Of a stretch of 64,000 bases of DNA, positions 6,592 through 15,093 are shown in pieces. The position numbers and the translations under genes are program-made. The first letter of the stretch is position 1. Each line of letters starts with the position of its first letter. Origin of the DNA: Streptomyces nymphaeiformis (GTDB taxonomy: Bacteria; Actinomycetota; Actinomycetes; Streptomycetales; Streptomycetaceae). Location of the stretch: contig NZ_JACHJY010000012.1 in the NCBI RefSeq assembly GCF_014203895.1, positions 213,283-277,282 of the forward strand, written 5' to 3'. Under the pieces are notes generated by a model. It was not told the origin of the DNA, searched no databases, and saw only the letters and a list, made by a program, of their open reading frames with translations.

Positions 6592-9500
6592 TCAGTACAG
6601 CCCCTTGAAGACGCTCCACCCGCTGCCGACGGCCACCCGGGCCCCGTAGAGGCCGGTCCCGGTGCCGCTGTAGCGCCACAGCTTCCCGGCGGTGTCGCGG
6701 GCGATGAGGTCCGCGCGGCCGTCACCCGACAGGTCGCCGACGCCGACGAGCGAGGAGTACGCGCCCCAGCCGCCGCCGACCTGCACGCGCGCGGTGACGC
6801 CGCCGGTCGCGGTGCCGTAGTACCGCCACAGCACACCGGCCGCGTCGACGCCCAGCAGATCGCCACGGCCGTCGCCGTTGAGGTCACCGGCGCCGACGAG
6901 CTTCTTGTACAGCTTCCAGTTGGCGCCGATCTTCACGCGGGCCTTGACCCGGTGGTCGGCCGTGCCGCCGTAGAAGTACACGTCACCGGTCGTCGTCTGG
7001 CGCACGACCAGGTCGGCGTACCCGTCGCCGTTCGCGTCGCCCGGGGAGGTGATCACGTCGTACTGTCCCCAGCCCGAGCCGACCGGCGTGTACGGCGAGG
7101 AGGCCGAGACGACCTTCCCGCAGCCGGGCCGGTACGCCCGGAGCTGGTCGCCCACGCGGACGTAGACGTCGGCGCACCGGTCGCCGTCGAGGTCGCCCGT
7201 CGGCACGAACACGGAGGTCGTCGGGAACGTGGTCCCCGTCCCGGCGATCCGCGCCGACACCGCGCCCGTACCGGTCCCGCGGTACATCGACACGAGCCCG
7301 GCCGTGTCCATCACCAGCAGGTCGCCGAAGCCGTCGTCCCCGGCGAGGTCCCGCCAGACGGCGGCGCCGCCGGACACGGACACCGCACCGGACAGGGCCA
7401 CGTCGGCGCCCTGTCCGTCGGCGGGCTTCACGGTCAGCGCCCAGGTGTAGGCCCCGTTCGCGACGTACCGCCCGGCCCCGTCCTTCCCGTCCCACGAGGG
7501 CGCGACGAGACCACGGGCCTCGCCCCCGGTCAGGGTGCGGACGACCTTGCCGGTCGCCTTGTGCCTGAGCGTCAGGGACCAGGACCCGGCCGGCTTGGAC
7601 AGCCACCAGCGGGGCTTCCAGGAGGCGGACTTGAGGCCGACGGCCGCGGGGGCGTCGGAGTCGAGGGCGGCCAGGGGGCTGGTGGCGCCGCCGAGGCCGA
7701 CGACGCGGACGGCCTGCTTCGTGTCGATGTAGGCGAGCGGCCCGCCGAAGCGGTCGACGGTCCAGCCGTCGTCGCCGTAGGGGTGGGTGTCCGGCACGGC
7801 GCCGATCGTGCGGAGGACGGGCTGTCCGGACCGGAAGTCGATCGTCTTCAGGCCGCCGCCGTCGTAGTCGTTGAAGGCGAGGAAGCCGTCTCCGAGGTGG
7901 AGTTCCTCCCCGGTCATCGTGATCGGGAGGTGGACCGGGATCTTCGCCTTCGTCTCGCGGTCGTACACGACCACGGATTCCCAGTCGCCGCAGAGCGCGG
8001 AGATCCACTTGCCGGTGGCCCGGAGCTCGGGGTTGACGCAGCCGGACCCGAGGTCGATCGTCTCGACGGTGGCACCCGTCCGCACGTCGACCGCGGAGAC
8101 GGTGCCGTCGTCCCAGGACGCCGTCCAGATCCGGTTGCCCCACAGGGAAGCCCGCCCGTTGCCGGTCTTGACGACCTTGCCGGTCTCGATGTCGGCGACG
8201 TACGAACGCCGGAAACCCTTCTCGTCCGCGAGGAAGTGCACGTAGCGGCCGGAGGCGCTGACCGTCTCGACGCCGCTGAGCCTGTTGGGGTAGGTCAGCG
8301 TGAGGACGCGCGAGGTGGTGCCGGGTGCGGCCACGACGACCTCGACGATGCAGCTGTAGCAGGTTTCCGTTCCACCGGGAGCGGGCGGACCGTCCGCCAC
8401 CCGCGCGGTGGTCCAGCGTCCGTCACCGGTGGGCTTCAGGTCGAGGCAGAGCCGTTCGGACGACTTGCACGTCCAGGCCGGCGCGGCCGTGCGCGGCTCG
8501 GTGAAGGACAGGTCGTATCCCTGACGGCTGAACCCCGTGTCGTTGTTCTGGACCGCGAGGCGACCGTTCGCCAGGTGCAGGTACGACCGCTTGACGGGCT
8601 TGGGCGGGGTGGCCAGGACCTGCGCGGTGACCGGGGCGAGCGTGGCGTCGAGCGAGACGCGGCGCACGCCCCAGTGGGCGGAGTCGGTGCCGCCGACCAC
8701 GTACGGACTGCCGTCCGGACCGGTGACGATCCCGGTCTCGACGGAGGCGAGCACACCCAGGTCGAGCTGGACGCCGGTGAGGGACGTGGCCTTCAGCGGG
8801 CGCGGACGGCCGTAGCTGTCGGCGTCGGCGTAGTTCCCGACGATCCAGTCGCCGACGACGCCGAGCGAGACGCCGGCGGCCCCGGTCGCCAGCTTCACGG
8901 TCCGGCCCTGGTCGGCCGCGTCCTTGCGGGAGACGACGAAGGCCCCGGTGGTCCCGCTCTCGCCGTACTGGACGATCCAGTCGGCGCTGAGGGACGCCTT
9001 GAGCGAGGCGGGGGCGCTCGGCATGAGGGGCACGTCGACGAACGCGCCGGTGGCGAAGTCGACCAGGCCGAGGGCCGTGCCGTTGCCGTTCGAGTAGCGG
9101 ACGAGCGCGCCGGCGCCGTCGAAGGCGATGACCTCGGGCCGTTCGCCGCTCTGGCCCGGGAGGTCCACCTCCAGGTCGGCGGGAGCGCCGGTGCCGATGC
9201 CCAGGAGGAACAGGGAGGTGGAGCCGTCGGCGCCCGGGCCGTAGCTCAGCCCCCGGCCCTGGCCGAAGGCGGGCAGCGGGGTCTGGCCCTCGGGGCGGTA
9301 CCGGAGTTCCGTGACGCCGGTCGTGAAGTCGTGCAGGGCCGCGAGGACGTTGTCGCCGCCGGTGCCGAGACAGGCGACCTTGTCACCGAAGGCGGCACTG
9401 TGGTCCTTGCCCCAGGTGCAGCTCTGGAATTCGGCGACCCGCCCGTCCTGGAGGCTCTTCCAGCGCAGCGTCCCCGTGTCGTTGCGCCATGTCTGGATGC

Positions 9501-9678
9501 CGGTGCCCAGGGCGAACAGGCCCTGCTCCGGCGGGGCGACGGTGGGGAGCGGCGGGATCGTCACCGTGTACGGCGCGTCGGACGCGGTGGCCGCCGGTGC
9601 GGAAGGTGCGGTGGCCGTGAGGCCGGTGATGCCCAGGGCCGCGCTCAGTGCGAGCGCGACGGCTCTTCGGACGGACAA
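6592..9678 (-). CDS. Large secreted beta-propeller / FG-GAP repeat protein
   Basis: A 1028-residue exported protein. A signal peptide (about residues 1-32, ending SAPAATA) precedes a long repetitive region of WD/PQQ-propeller-like blades (to about 700). Next comes an Ig-like FlgD-type domain (LTLRHKATGKVVRTLTGG through GAYTWALTVKPADG). The C-terminal 220 residues are FG-GAP/VCBS repeats with calcium-binding loops DLDGDRCAD, DANGDGYAD, DLNGDGRGD and DLSGDGRAD. Such proteins act at the cell surface or in the medium in adhesion or polymer binding; the ligand is unknown. The start is a TTG at 9678 with GAGGGG 8 nt upstream; extending further upstream would add a non-signal, Arg/Pro-rich segment. 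Confidence 0.8.
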   Translation of the reverse strand: MSVRRAVALALSAALGITGLTATAPSAPAATASDAPYTVTIPPLPTVAPPEQGLFALGTGIQTWRNDTGTLRWKSLQDGRVAEFQSCTWGKDHSAAFGDKVACLGTGGDNVLAALHDFTTGVTELRYRPEGQTPLPAFGQGRGLSYGPGADGSTSLFLLGIGTGAPADLEVDLPGQSGERPEVIAFDGAGALVRYSNGNGTALGLVDFATGAFVDVPLMPSAPASLKASLSADWIVQYGESGTTGAFVVSRKDAADQGRTVKLATGAAGVSLGVVGDWIVGNYADADSYGRPRPLKATSLTGVQLDLGVLASVETGIVTGPDGSPYVVGGTDSAHWGVRRVSLDATLAPVTAQVLATPPKPVKRSYLHLANGRLAVQNNDTGFSRQGYDLSFTEPRTAAPAWTCKSSERLCLDLKPTGDGRWTTARVADGPPAPGGTETCYSCIVEVVVAAPGTTSRVLTLTYPNRLSGVETVSASGRYVHFLADEKGFRRSYVADIETGKVVKTGNGRASLWGNRIWTASWDDGTVSAVDVRTGATVETIDLGSGCVNPELRATGKWISALCGDWESVVVYDRETKAKIPVHLPITMTGEELHLGDGFLAFNDYDGGGLKTIDFRSGQPVLRTIGAVPDTHPYGDDGWTVDRFGGPLAYIDTKQAVRVVGLGGATSPLAALDSDAPAAVGLKSASWKPRWWLSKPAGSWSLTLRHKATGKVVRTLTGGEARGLVAPSWDGKDGAGRYVANGAYTWALTVKPADGQGADVALSGAVSVSGGAAVWRDLAGDDGFGDLLVMDTAGLVSMYRGTGTGAVSARIAGTGTTFPTTSVFVPTGDLDGDRCADVYVRVGDQLRAYRPGCGKVVSASSPYTPVGSGWGQYDVITSPGDANGDGYADLVVRQTTTGDVYFYGGTADHRVKARVKIGANWKLYKKLVGAGDLNGDGRGDLLGVDAAGVLWRYYGTATGGVTARVQVGGGWGAYSSLVGVGDLSGDGRADLIARDTAGKLWRYSGTGTGLYGARVAVGSGWSVFKGLY

Positions 9679-9886
9679 GTACGTGTCCCCTCGTACGGGT
9701 GTGCAGGCGGGTACGACGAGGGAGGACGGCACGACAGGCGGCGGACGGCAGGGCGGAGCGGACCGCGCGGCCGGGGGCCGGCGGGACCCCCCCTGTCGGC
9801 AGCGGAATCGTACATTCACGCGAAGGGAAGGTGCCAGGGAGAACGGCGCGGCGCCCCTTCCCCCGGAAGACCCCCCGCCCCCTGGC

Positions 9887-10360
9887 TCAGCCCATCCCCG
9901 CCAGGTACGCCGCCAGCCGGTCGTACTGCTCCCGCACCCCCGCCTCCATGCCCGCCGCCAGCGCCTGGTCCCTGATCTCGTTCGACGGCCAGAAGGAGGT
10001 GCTGGTCAGGGCCGTGCCGCCGTCGGGGGTCGCGTCGAAGGTGAGGGTGACGCGGACGGGGTCGGGGTCCGGCATCTGCTCGAAGACCTCCGTGTAGTCG
10101 AGCCGCTCCGCCGGGACCACGTCCTCGTACGTCCCGGAGAAGACGATCTCCTGGCCGTCCGGCCCGGTCTGGCCCCAGCGCCAGGCGCCGCCCGCCCGCA
10201 GGTCGATGTCGACGACGAAGGTGGTCAGCCCGGCCGCCCCGTACCACTCCCGTACGTGCTCGGGCCGCGTCCAGGCCTCCCAGACGCGGGCCGGCGGAGC
10301 CTCGAAGGTGCGGGTGACGACGAGCTCGCGGTCGGCCGGTGTCGTGAGGAGGGTGACCAT
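9887..10360 (-). CDS. SRPBCC (AHSA1-like) domain protein
   Basis: A 157-residue cytoplasmic protein of the START/Bet v1 superfamily, AHSA1 branch. It has the typical order ELVVTRTFEAPPARVWEAWTRPEHVREWYG, DIDLRAGGAWRW, FSGTYEDVVPAERLDYTEVF and LTFDATPDGGTALTSTSFW. Members bind hydrophobic ligands or modulate partner proteins; no specific role can be assigned. The ATG at 10360 has GGAAGGGG about 8 nt upstream. The gene follows groEL on the same strand, but a strong hairpin lies between, so it is probably transcribed on its own. The 208 bp downstream, to the start of the FG-GAP gene, holds nothing recognisable. Confidence 0.85.
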   Translation of the reverse strand: MVTLLTTPADRELVVTRTFEAPPARVWEAWTRPEHVREWYGAAGLTTFVVDIDLRAGGAWRWGQTGPDGQEIVFSGTYEDVVPAERLDYTEVFEQMPDPDPVRVTLTFDATPDGGTALTSTSFWPSNEIRDQALAAGMEAGVREQYDRLAAYLAGMG

Positions 10361-10411
10361 GACGACGACCCCTTCCGTACGCCTTCGCCCTTCCAGCATC
10401 CGCCGAACGCC

Positions 10412-10447
10412 CGAGGGCGGCACCCCCACCAGGGGGTGCCGCCCTCG
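10412..10447. terminator. Terminator downstream of groEL
   Basis: A perfect 16-bp stem (10412-10427 and 10432-10447) with a 4-nt ACCA loop, 52 bp past the groEL stop. It overlaps the region just upstream of the SRPBCC gene. Confidence 0.8.
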
Positions 10448-10498
10448 TTCGCGTTCAGCGATGAGCTGCTTCAGCGATGAACTGCCGATCCCTCAGGA

Positions 10499-12127
10499 TC
10501 AGAAGTCCATGTCACCGCCCGGCATGCCGCCGCCGGCCGGCGCAGCGGCCTTCTCCGGCTTGTCGGCGATGACGGCCTCGGTGGTGAGGAACAGCGCGGC
10601 GATCGACGCGGCGTTCTGCAGCGCGGAGCGCGTGACCTTCGCCGGGTCGATGATGCCCTCGGCGATGAGGTCGACGTACTCGTTGGTCGCGGCGTTCAGG
10701 CCGTGGCCGACGGGCAGGTTGCGGACCTTCTCCGCCACGACGCCACCCTCGAGGCCGGCGTTGACGGCGATCTGCTTCAGCGGGGCCTCGAGGGCCAGCT
10801 TGACGATGTTGGCACCGGTGGCCTCGTCGCCCGTGAGGTCCGCCTCGAGCTTCTCGAAGACGTTGGAGGCCTGGAGCAGGGCCACGCCACCGCCGGCGAC
10901 GATGCCCTCCTCGACGGCCGCCTTCGCGTTGCGAACGGCGTCCTCGATGCGGTGCTTGCGCTCCTTGAGCTCGACCTCGGTCGCGGCACCGGCCTTGATG
11001 ACGGCCACGCCGCCGGCCAGCTTCGCGAGGCGCTCCTGGAGCTTCTCGCGGTCGTAGTCCGAGTCGGAGTTCTCGATCTCGGCGCGGATCTGGTTCACGC
11101 GACCGGCGACCTGCTCGCTGTCACCGGCACCGTCGACGATGGTGGTCTCGTCCTTGGTGATGACGACCTTGCGGGCGCGGCCCAGCAGGTCCAGGCCCGC
11201 GTTCTCGAGCTTGAGGCCGACCTCCTCGGAGATGACCGTGCCGCCCGTGAGGATGGCGATGTCGTTCAGCATGGCCTTGCGGCGGTCGCCGAAGCCCGGG
11301 GCCTTGACGGCGACGGACTTGAAGGTGCCGCGGATCTTGTTGACGACCAGGGTCGACAGGGCCTCGCCCTCGACGTCCTCGGCGATGATCAGCAGCGGCT
11401 TGCCCGACTGCATGACCTTCTCCAGGAGCGGAAGGAGGTCCTTCACGGAGGAGATCTTGGAGTTGACGATCAGGAGGTACGGGTCGTCGAGCGACGCCTC
11501 CATGCGCTCCATGTCGGTGGCGAAGTACGCCGAGATGTAGCCCTTGTCGAAGCGCATGCCCTCGGTGAGCTCCAGCTCCAGACCGAAGGTCTGGGACTCC
11601 TCGACGGTGATGACGCCTTCCTTGCCGACCTTGTCCATCGCCTCGGCGATGAGCTCGCCGATCTGGGTGTCGGCGGCGGAGATGGAGGCCGTGGAAGCGA
11701 TCTGCTCCTTGGTCTCGACATCCTTCGCCTGCTCCAGCAGGGCGCCGGAGACGGCCTCGACGGCCTTCTCGATGCCGCGCTTGAGGGCCATCGGGTTGGC
11801 ACCCGCGGCGACGTTGCGGAGGCCCTCGCGGACGAGCGCCTGGGCGAGAACGGTGGCGGTGGTCGTACCGTCGCCGGCGACGTCGTCCGTCTTCTTGGCG
11901 ACTTCCTTGACCAGCTCGGCGCCGATCTTCTCGTACGGGTCCTCGAGCTCGATCTCCTTGGCGATGGAGACACCATCGTTGGTGATCGTGGGGGCGCCCC
12001 ACTTCTTCTCGAGGACGACGTTGCGGCCCTTCGGGCCGAGGGTGACCTTGACGGCGTCAGCGAGCTGGTTCATGCCGCGCTCGAGACCGCGCCGGGCCTC
12101 CTCGTCGAACGCGATGATCTTGGCCAT
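10499..12127 (-). CDS. groEL: 60 kDa chaperonin GroEL (stand-alone copy)
   Basis: A 542-residue cytoplasmic chaperonin that folds client proteins in an ATP-driven double ring with GroES. All family blocks are present: TLGPKGRNVVLEKKWGAPTITNDGVSIA, AGDGTTTATVLAQALVREG, KAPGFGDRRKAML and GIVAGGGVALLQA. The C-terminus ends in GGMPGGDMDF, the Gly/Met-rich tail of canonical GroEL rather than the His-rich tail of some GroEL1 copies. No groES is adjacent, which matches groEL2 of Streptomyces beside a cold-shock gene. CIRCE repeats lie about 130 bp upstream, so control by the HrcA repressor is expected. Confidence 0.97.
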   Translation of the reverse strand: MAKIIAFDEEARRGLERGMNQLADAVKVTLGPKGRNVVLEKKWGAPTITNDGVSIAKEIELEDPYEKIGAELVKEVAKKTDDVAGDGTTTATVLAQALVREGLRNVAAGANPMALKRGIEKAVEAVSGALLEQAKDVETKEQIASTASISAADTQIGELIAEAMDKVGKEGVITVEESQTFGLELELTEGMRFDKGYISAYFATDMERMEASLDDPYLLIVNSKISSVKDLLPLLEKVMQSGKPLLIIAEDVEGEALSTLVVNKIRGTFKSVAVKAPGFGDRRKAMLNDIAILTGGTVISEEVGLKLENAGLDLLGRARKVVITKDETTIVDGAGDSEQVAGRVNQIRAEIENSDSDYDREKLQERLAKLAGGVAVIKAGAATEVELKERKHRIEDAVRNAKAAVEEGIVAGGGVALLQASNVFEKLEADLTGDEATGANIVKLALEAPLKQIAVNAGLEGGVVAEKVRNLPVGHGLNAATNEYVDLIAEGIIDPAKVTRSALQNAASIAALFLTTEAVIADKPEKAAAPAGGGMPGGDMDF

Positions 12128-12255
12128 GTGAAGTGGTCCTCCCGGACATGGGGTGGATAACGCTCCAGGACCGCGCCGACGCCCGCGACGGACGGCCTGC
12201 GTGCCCTGTGGTTCCTTGCCCCACCTGGCCGCGGGCCTCGTCTGCCCGATCCTCG

Positions 12256-12300
12256 TAAGCACTCTCACCTTCCGAGTGCTAACGCCAATGATTAGCACTC
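12256..12300 (-). promoter_or_regulatory. CIRCE operator with three half-sites (HrcA binding)
   Basis: Three 9-bp arms spaced by 9 nt: TAAGCACTC (12256-12264), GAGTGCTAA (12274-12282) and TTAGCACTC (12292-12300). The first two form a CIRCE element (TTAGCACTC-N9-GAGTGCTAA) with one mismatch. The second and third form the mirror arrangement with the same spacing. HrcA binds CIRCE and represses groE genes until heat shock. Confidence 0.9.
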
Positions 12301-12389
12301 GCCCTAGGAGAGTGCAAGCGACTCTCGCGTTTCGGGAGGCGGATCAGGGCGACGATCAGGGCGACGGTCGGGACGGTCCCGGAACGCAC

Positions 12390-12425
12390 GAGGGGTCCGC
12401 ATCCCCTCAGGGATGCGGACCCCTC
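12390..12425. terminator. Terminator downstream of the cold-shock gene
   Basis: A perfect 16-bp stem (12390-12405 and 12410-12425) with a CTCA loop, 34 bp beyond the cold-shock gene stop. It separates that gene from the groEL promoter region. Confidence 0.8.
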
Positions 12426-12459
12426 GACGGCGTTGCGTCGGTGGCCGATCGCGCCGCGC

Positions 12460-12663
12460 TCAGACGGCGAGCTTGACCATGTCCGCCTGCGGACCCTTCT
12501 GGCCCTGCGAGATCTCGAACTCGACCCGCTGGCCTTCTTCGAGGCTGCGGTAGCCATCCATCTGGATCGCGCTGTAGTGGACGAAAACATCCGCACCACC
12601 GTCTACCGCGATGAAGCCGTAGCCCTTCTCCGCGTTGAACCACTTGACGGTGCCCTGAGCCAT
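12460..12663 (-). CDS. CspA-family cold-shock protein
   Basis: A 67-residue single cold-shock domain that binds single-stranded RNA/DNA and acts as an RNA chaperone. RNP1 is KGYGFI (residues 14-19) and RNP2 is VFVHY (26-30). The N-terminus MAQGTVKWFNAEKGYG and the length are typical of Streptomyces Csp/ScoF proteins. GGGGAG lies about 7 nt before the ATG. It stands alone between its own terminator and a 436-bp upstream gap shared with the sulfur-carrier terminator. It keeps the known Streptomyces neighbourhood next to groEL. Confidence 0.95.
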   Translation of the reverse strand: MAQGTVKWFNAEKGYGFIAVDGGADVFVHYSAIQMDGYRSLEEGQRVEFEISQGQKGPQADMVKLAV

Positions 12664-12754
12664 GCCTAACTCCCCTATTACTGGCCCTTGCGCGGGACCC
12701 GCACTTCGCGGACCCGGGTCAGACCTCTGCGCCGGAACGCGTCGACCGCGGCTG

Positions 12755-12782
12755 AATGTATCTGCCCAACTGCCCTCTGCAA
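12755..12782 (-). promoter_or_regulatory. Candidate promoter of the cold-shock gene
   Basis: On the minus strand TTGCAG (12782-12777) and TACATT (12760-12755) are separated by 16 bp, close to the vegetative sigma consensus. It lies about 90 nt upstream of the ATG. Assigned by motif only. Confidence 0.35.
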
Positions 12783-12996
12783 CAGGTCATTCGACCGAGA
12801 ATTCTGGGCGCCCCGGAAAGGGGAATTGGGGAGAATCCTCAAGATGACGGGGCAAGTCGGGCCCGGCAAAGCGCGCAGAAGGTACACAACGTGCGCGCAC
12901 TTTGGCTGCTTCTTGTCGCACGGGGGCGCATTCTCATATGCGTTCGGCATGAGCAGCGGAGGGGACTTCCCCAACTCTACCGCGCTCAACCATGCA

Positions 12997-13035
12997 GAAT
13001 TGCCCCTTCCGCTTATCGCGCGGAAGGGGCAATTC
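12997..13035. terminator. Terminator after the sulfur-carrier gene
   Basis: A perfect 16-bp stem (12997-13012 and 13020-13035) with a 7-nt loop, 64 bp past the stop of the MoaD/CysO-like gene. On the minus strand it ends the thrC-moaD transcript. Confidence 0.8.
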
Positions 13036-13099
13036 GTACTGACCGGTAAGGCTCGATGGGCCTTTGTGCCTCAGCAGCCGCCGGCACTGTGCTCGATGG

Positions 13100-13375
13100 T
13101 CAGCCTCCGGCGACGGCCGGGATGATCGAGACGCCCGCGCCGGCCGGGGTGGCCGTCTCCAGGCCCTGCTCGAAGCGCACGTCGTCGTCGTTCACGTAGA
13201 CGTTGACGAAGCGGCGCAGCTTGCCCTGGTCGTCCAGGACGCGGGCGGCGATGCCCGTGTGGTTCTTCTCCAGGTCCGCGATGACCTCGGCGAGGGTCGC
13301 GCCCTCGGCCTGGACCTCGGACTGACCGCCCGTGTAGGTGCGGAGGATGGTGGGGATGCGGACGTTCACGGCCAT
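13100..13375 (-). CDS. MoaD/ThiS-family sulfur carrier, CysO-like
   Basis: A 91-residue ubiquitin-fold protein ending in AVAGG; the terminal Gly-Gly is adenylated and thiocarboxylated to donate sulfur. The N-terminus VRIPTILRTYTGGQSEV and the segment RFVNVYVNDDDVRF resemble mycobacterial CysO, the carrier for CysM-dependent cysteine synthesis, more than the molybdopterin carrier MoaD. In mycobacteria the gene sits with mec and cysM; here it lies 69 bp downstream of thrC on the same strand. The match is to remembered family sequence, so CysO versus a general MoaD/ThiS carrier is left open. Confidence 0.85.
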   Translation of the reverse strand: MAVNVRIPTILRTYTGGQSEVQAEGATLAEVIADLEKNHTGIAARVLDDQGKLRRFVNVYVNDDDVRFEQGLETATPAGAGVSIIPAVAGG

Positions 13376-13410
13376 GTCTTCGTAACCTTTCAGTGGGCCA
13401 GGAAAGCGGA

Positions 13411-13429
13411 CCGGCCCCGAGGGGGCCGG
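13411..13429. terminator. Small hairpin between thrC and the sulfur-carrier gene
   Basis: CCGGCCCC-GAG-GGGGCCGG forms an 8-bp stem in the 69-bp gap between thrC and the sulfur-carrier gene. It could act as a partial terminator that sets the ratio of the two products, or simply as an mRNA-stabilising stem. Confidence 0.4.
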
Positions 13430-13444
13430 CTCGGGCGGGCCGGC

Positions 13445-14731
13445 TCAGAGCGCCAGGCCGGCGTCGCGGAACGCGTCCAGGCTCGGGCGGATGGTGACGG
13501 TCGCCTGAGAGGTGTCGGCCACCGCGTCCAGGGTCTTGAGTCCGTCGCCCGTGTTGAGGACGACGGTGGTGAGGTCCGGGTCGATCAGACCGGCCTCGAC
13601 GAGCTTCTTGGTGACGCCGACGGTCACGCCGCCCGCGGTCTCCGCGAAGATGCCCTCGGTGCGGGCGAGGATCTTGATGGCCTCGACGACCTGCTCGTCG
13701 TTCACGTCCTCCACGGCGCCGCCGGTCCGGCGGGCGATGTCGAGGACGTACGGGCCGTCGGCCGGGTTGCCGATGGCGAGGGACTTGGCGATCGTGTTCG
13801 GCTTCTGCGGCCGGACGACGTCGTGGCCGGCCTTGAAGGCGACGGAGACCGGGGAGCAGCCCTCGGCCTGGGCGCCGAAGATCTTGTACGGCTTGTCCTC
13901 GACGAGGCCCAGCTTGATGAGCTCCTGGAGCCCCTTGTCGATCTTCGTGAGCTGGGAGCCGGAGGCGATCGGGATGACGAGCTGGTCGGGGATGACCCAG
14001 CCGAGCTGCTCGCAGATCTCGTACGCGAGCGTCTTGGAGCCCTCGCCGTAGTACGGACGGAGGTTGACGTTCACGAAGCCCCAGCCCTCGCCGAGCGGGT
14101 CGCCGATGAGCTCCGAGCAGAAGCGGTTGACGTCGTCGTAGTTGCCCTCGATGGCGACGAGGTCACCGCCGTAGACACCGGCCATGACGACCTTGCCCTG
14201 CTCCAGGTCGTGCGGGATGAACACGCAGGAGCGGAAGCCGGCGCGGGCGGCGGCGGCGCCGACGGCGCCGGCCAGGTTGCCGGTGGAGGAGCAGGAGAGG
14301 GTGGTGAAGCCGAAGGCGCGGGCGGCCTCGATGGCCTGGGCGACGACCCGGTCCTTGAAGGAGTGGGTCGGGTTGCCGGAGTCGTCCTTGACGAACAGCT
14401 TGCCGGGGGCGACGCCGATCTCGCGGGCGAGGTTGTCGGCCTGGACGAGCTTGGTCCAGCCGGGGTTCAGGTTCGGCTTCTCGGCGACGTCGGCGGGGAC
14501 GGGCAGCAGCGGGGCGTAGCGCCAGATGTTGGCGGGGCCGGCCTCGATCTGCTTGCGCAGCGCCTCGGGGTCACCGGTGGGAAGGTCGTACGCGACTTCG
14601 AGCGGTCCGAAGCAGAGCTCGCAGGCGAAGATCGGTCCGAGCGGGAAGACTTCACCGCATTCGCGACAGGAGAGCCCGGAAGCGGGACCGAGGTCGACGG
14701 TGGTCGCGGGGGTAGCGGTCTGTACAGCCAT
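13445..14731 (-). CDS. thrC: Threonine synthase
   Basis: A PLP enzyme that converts O-phosphohomoserine to threonine in the cytoplasm. The 428-residue protein starts MAVQTATPATT and carries an N-terminal zinc-ribbon (CRECGEVFPLGPIFACELC, about residues 20-38). The PLP lysine is in NPTHSFKDRVV, the phosphate-binding loop follows as SSTGNLAGAVGA, and the C-terminal ETAGGVTVGVTKKL block is present. This is the class I form with a Cys4 N-terminus. In-frame ATGs 9 and 12 codons upstream exist, but MAVQT matches relatives. The sulfur-carrier gene follows, and gpgS is divergent across a 362-bp gap. Confidence 0.95.
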   Translation of the reverse strand: MAVQTATPATTVDLGPASGLSCRECGEVFPLGPIFACELCFGPLEVAYDLPTGDPEALRKQIEAGPANIWRYAPLLPVPADVAEKPNLNPGWTKLVQADNLAREIGVAPGKLFVKDDSGNPTHSFKDRVVAQAIEAARAFGFTTLSCSSTGNLAGAVGAAAARAGFRSCVFIPHDLEQGKVVMAGVYGGDLVAIEGNYDDVNRFCSELIGDPLGEGWGFVNVNLRPYYGEGSKTLAYEICEQLGWVIPDQLVIPIASGSQLTKIDKGLQELIKLGLVEDKPYKIFGAQAEGCSPVSVAFKAGHDVVRPQKPNTIAKSLAIGNPADGPYVLDIARRTGGAVEDVNDEQVVEAIKILARTEGIFAETAGGVTVGVTKKLVEAGLIDPDLTTVVLNTGDGLKTLDAVADTSQATVTIRPSLDAFRDAGLAL

Positions 14732-15093
14732 GGAGGCGAGGCCCTTTCTCCTCATCTTTCCCATGACGAATTTTTCGCCATGAGACGGATTTGGCACCTT
14801 CCCTAGCCGGGGACCTCGCGCAAACAAGCTGCGTCCGTCAGGACACCACTAGGGGTGGTGGCCGGGAGACGGGTGGGCGAGTGACCGACTGGAGGGTTGC
14901 CGGGGCTTCAACGGGCCGTTTCCCTCTGCCCCTCTGGATGAGCGGTATTCGATTGTGAAGCGCGGTGGACTTTCGTTCCTGCGCTCCGACGCGGGCGGCA
15001 CCCCGACGTGCATCGGGCATCCGCGTTGTTCAAGACTGTAACCGAAGGCCCGGACGCTTGGACCGGCCGTCCGAACCGCGAGATGGAGATCAC
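14732..15093. other. Divergent intergenic region between thrC and gpgS
   Basis: 362 bp that must hold the promoters of both divergent genes. It contains a less GC-rich stretch just upstream of thrC (around 14760-14800). I see no conserved operator, riboswitch or credible small gene. Confidence 0.5.

Larger units (their letters stand above)
12664..13099. other. Intergenic region upstream of the cold-shock gene
   Basis: 436 bp without a convincing gene. The stretch is less GC-rich than its surroundings. It holds a candidate minus-strand promoter (TTGCAG-N16-TACATT, 12755-12782) that would give a 5' leader of roughly 80-90 nt, and the hairpin at 12997-13035 that ends the thrC-sulfur-carrier transcript. 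Open frames on the plus strand here have Arg/Pro-rich, non-protein-like composition. Confidence 0.6.

Noticed and set aside
5572..9975. A very long open frame on the plus strand across the hydrolase, solute-binding and FG-GAP genes
   Set aside because: The composition is Arg/Gly/Pro-rich and non-protein-like; it is the antisense shadow of real genes with clear domains on the other strand.
12688..13125. Possible small gene upstream of the cold-shock gene
   Set aside because: No ribosome-binding site and no conserved-looking sequence. The region is better explained as leader and terminator.
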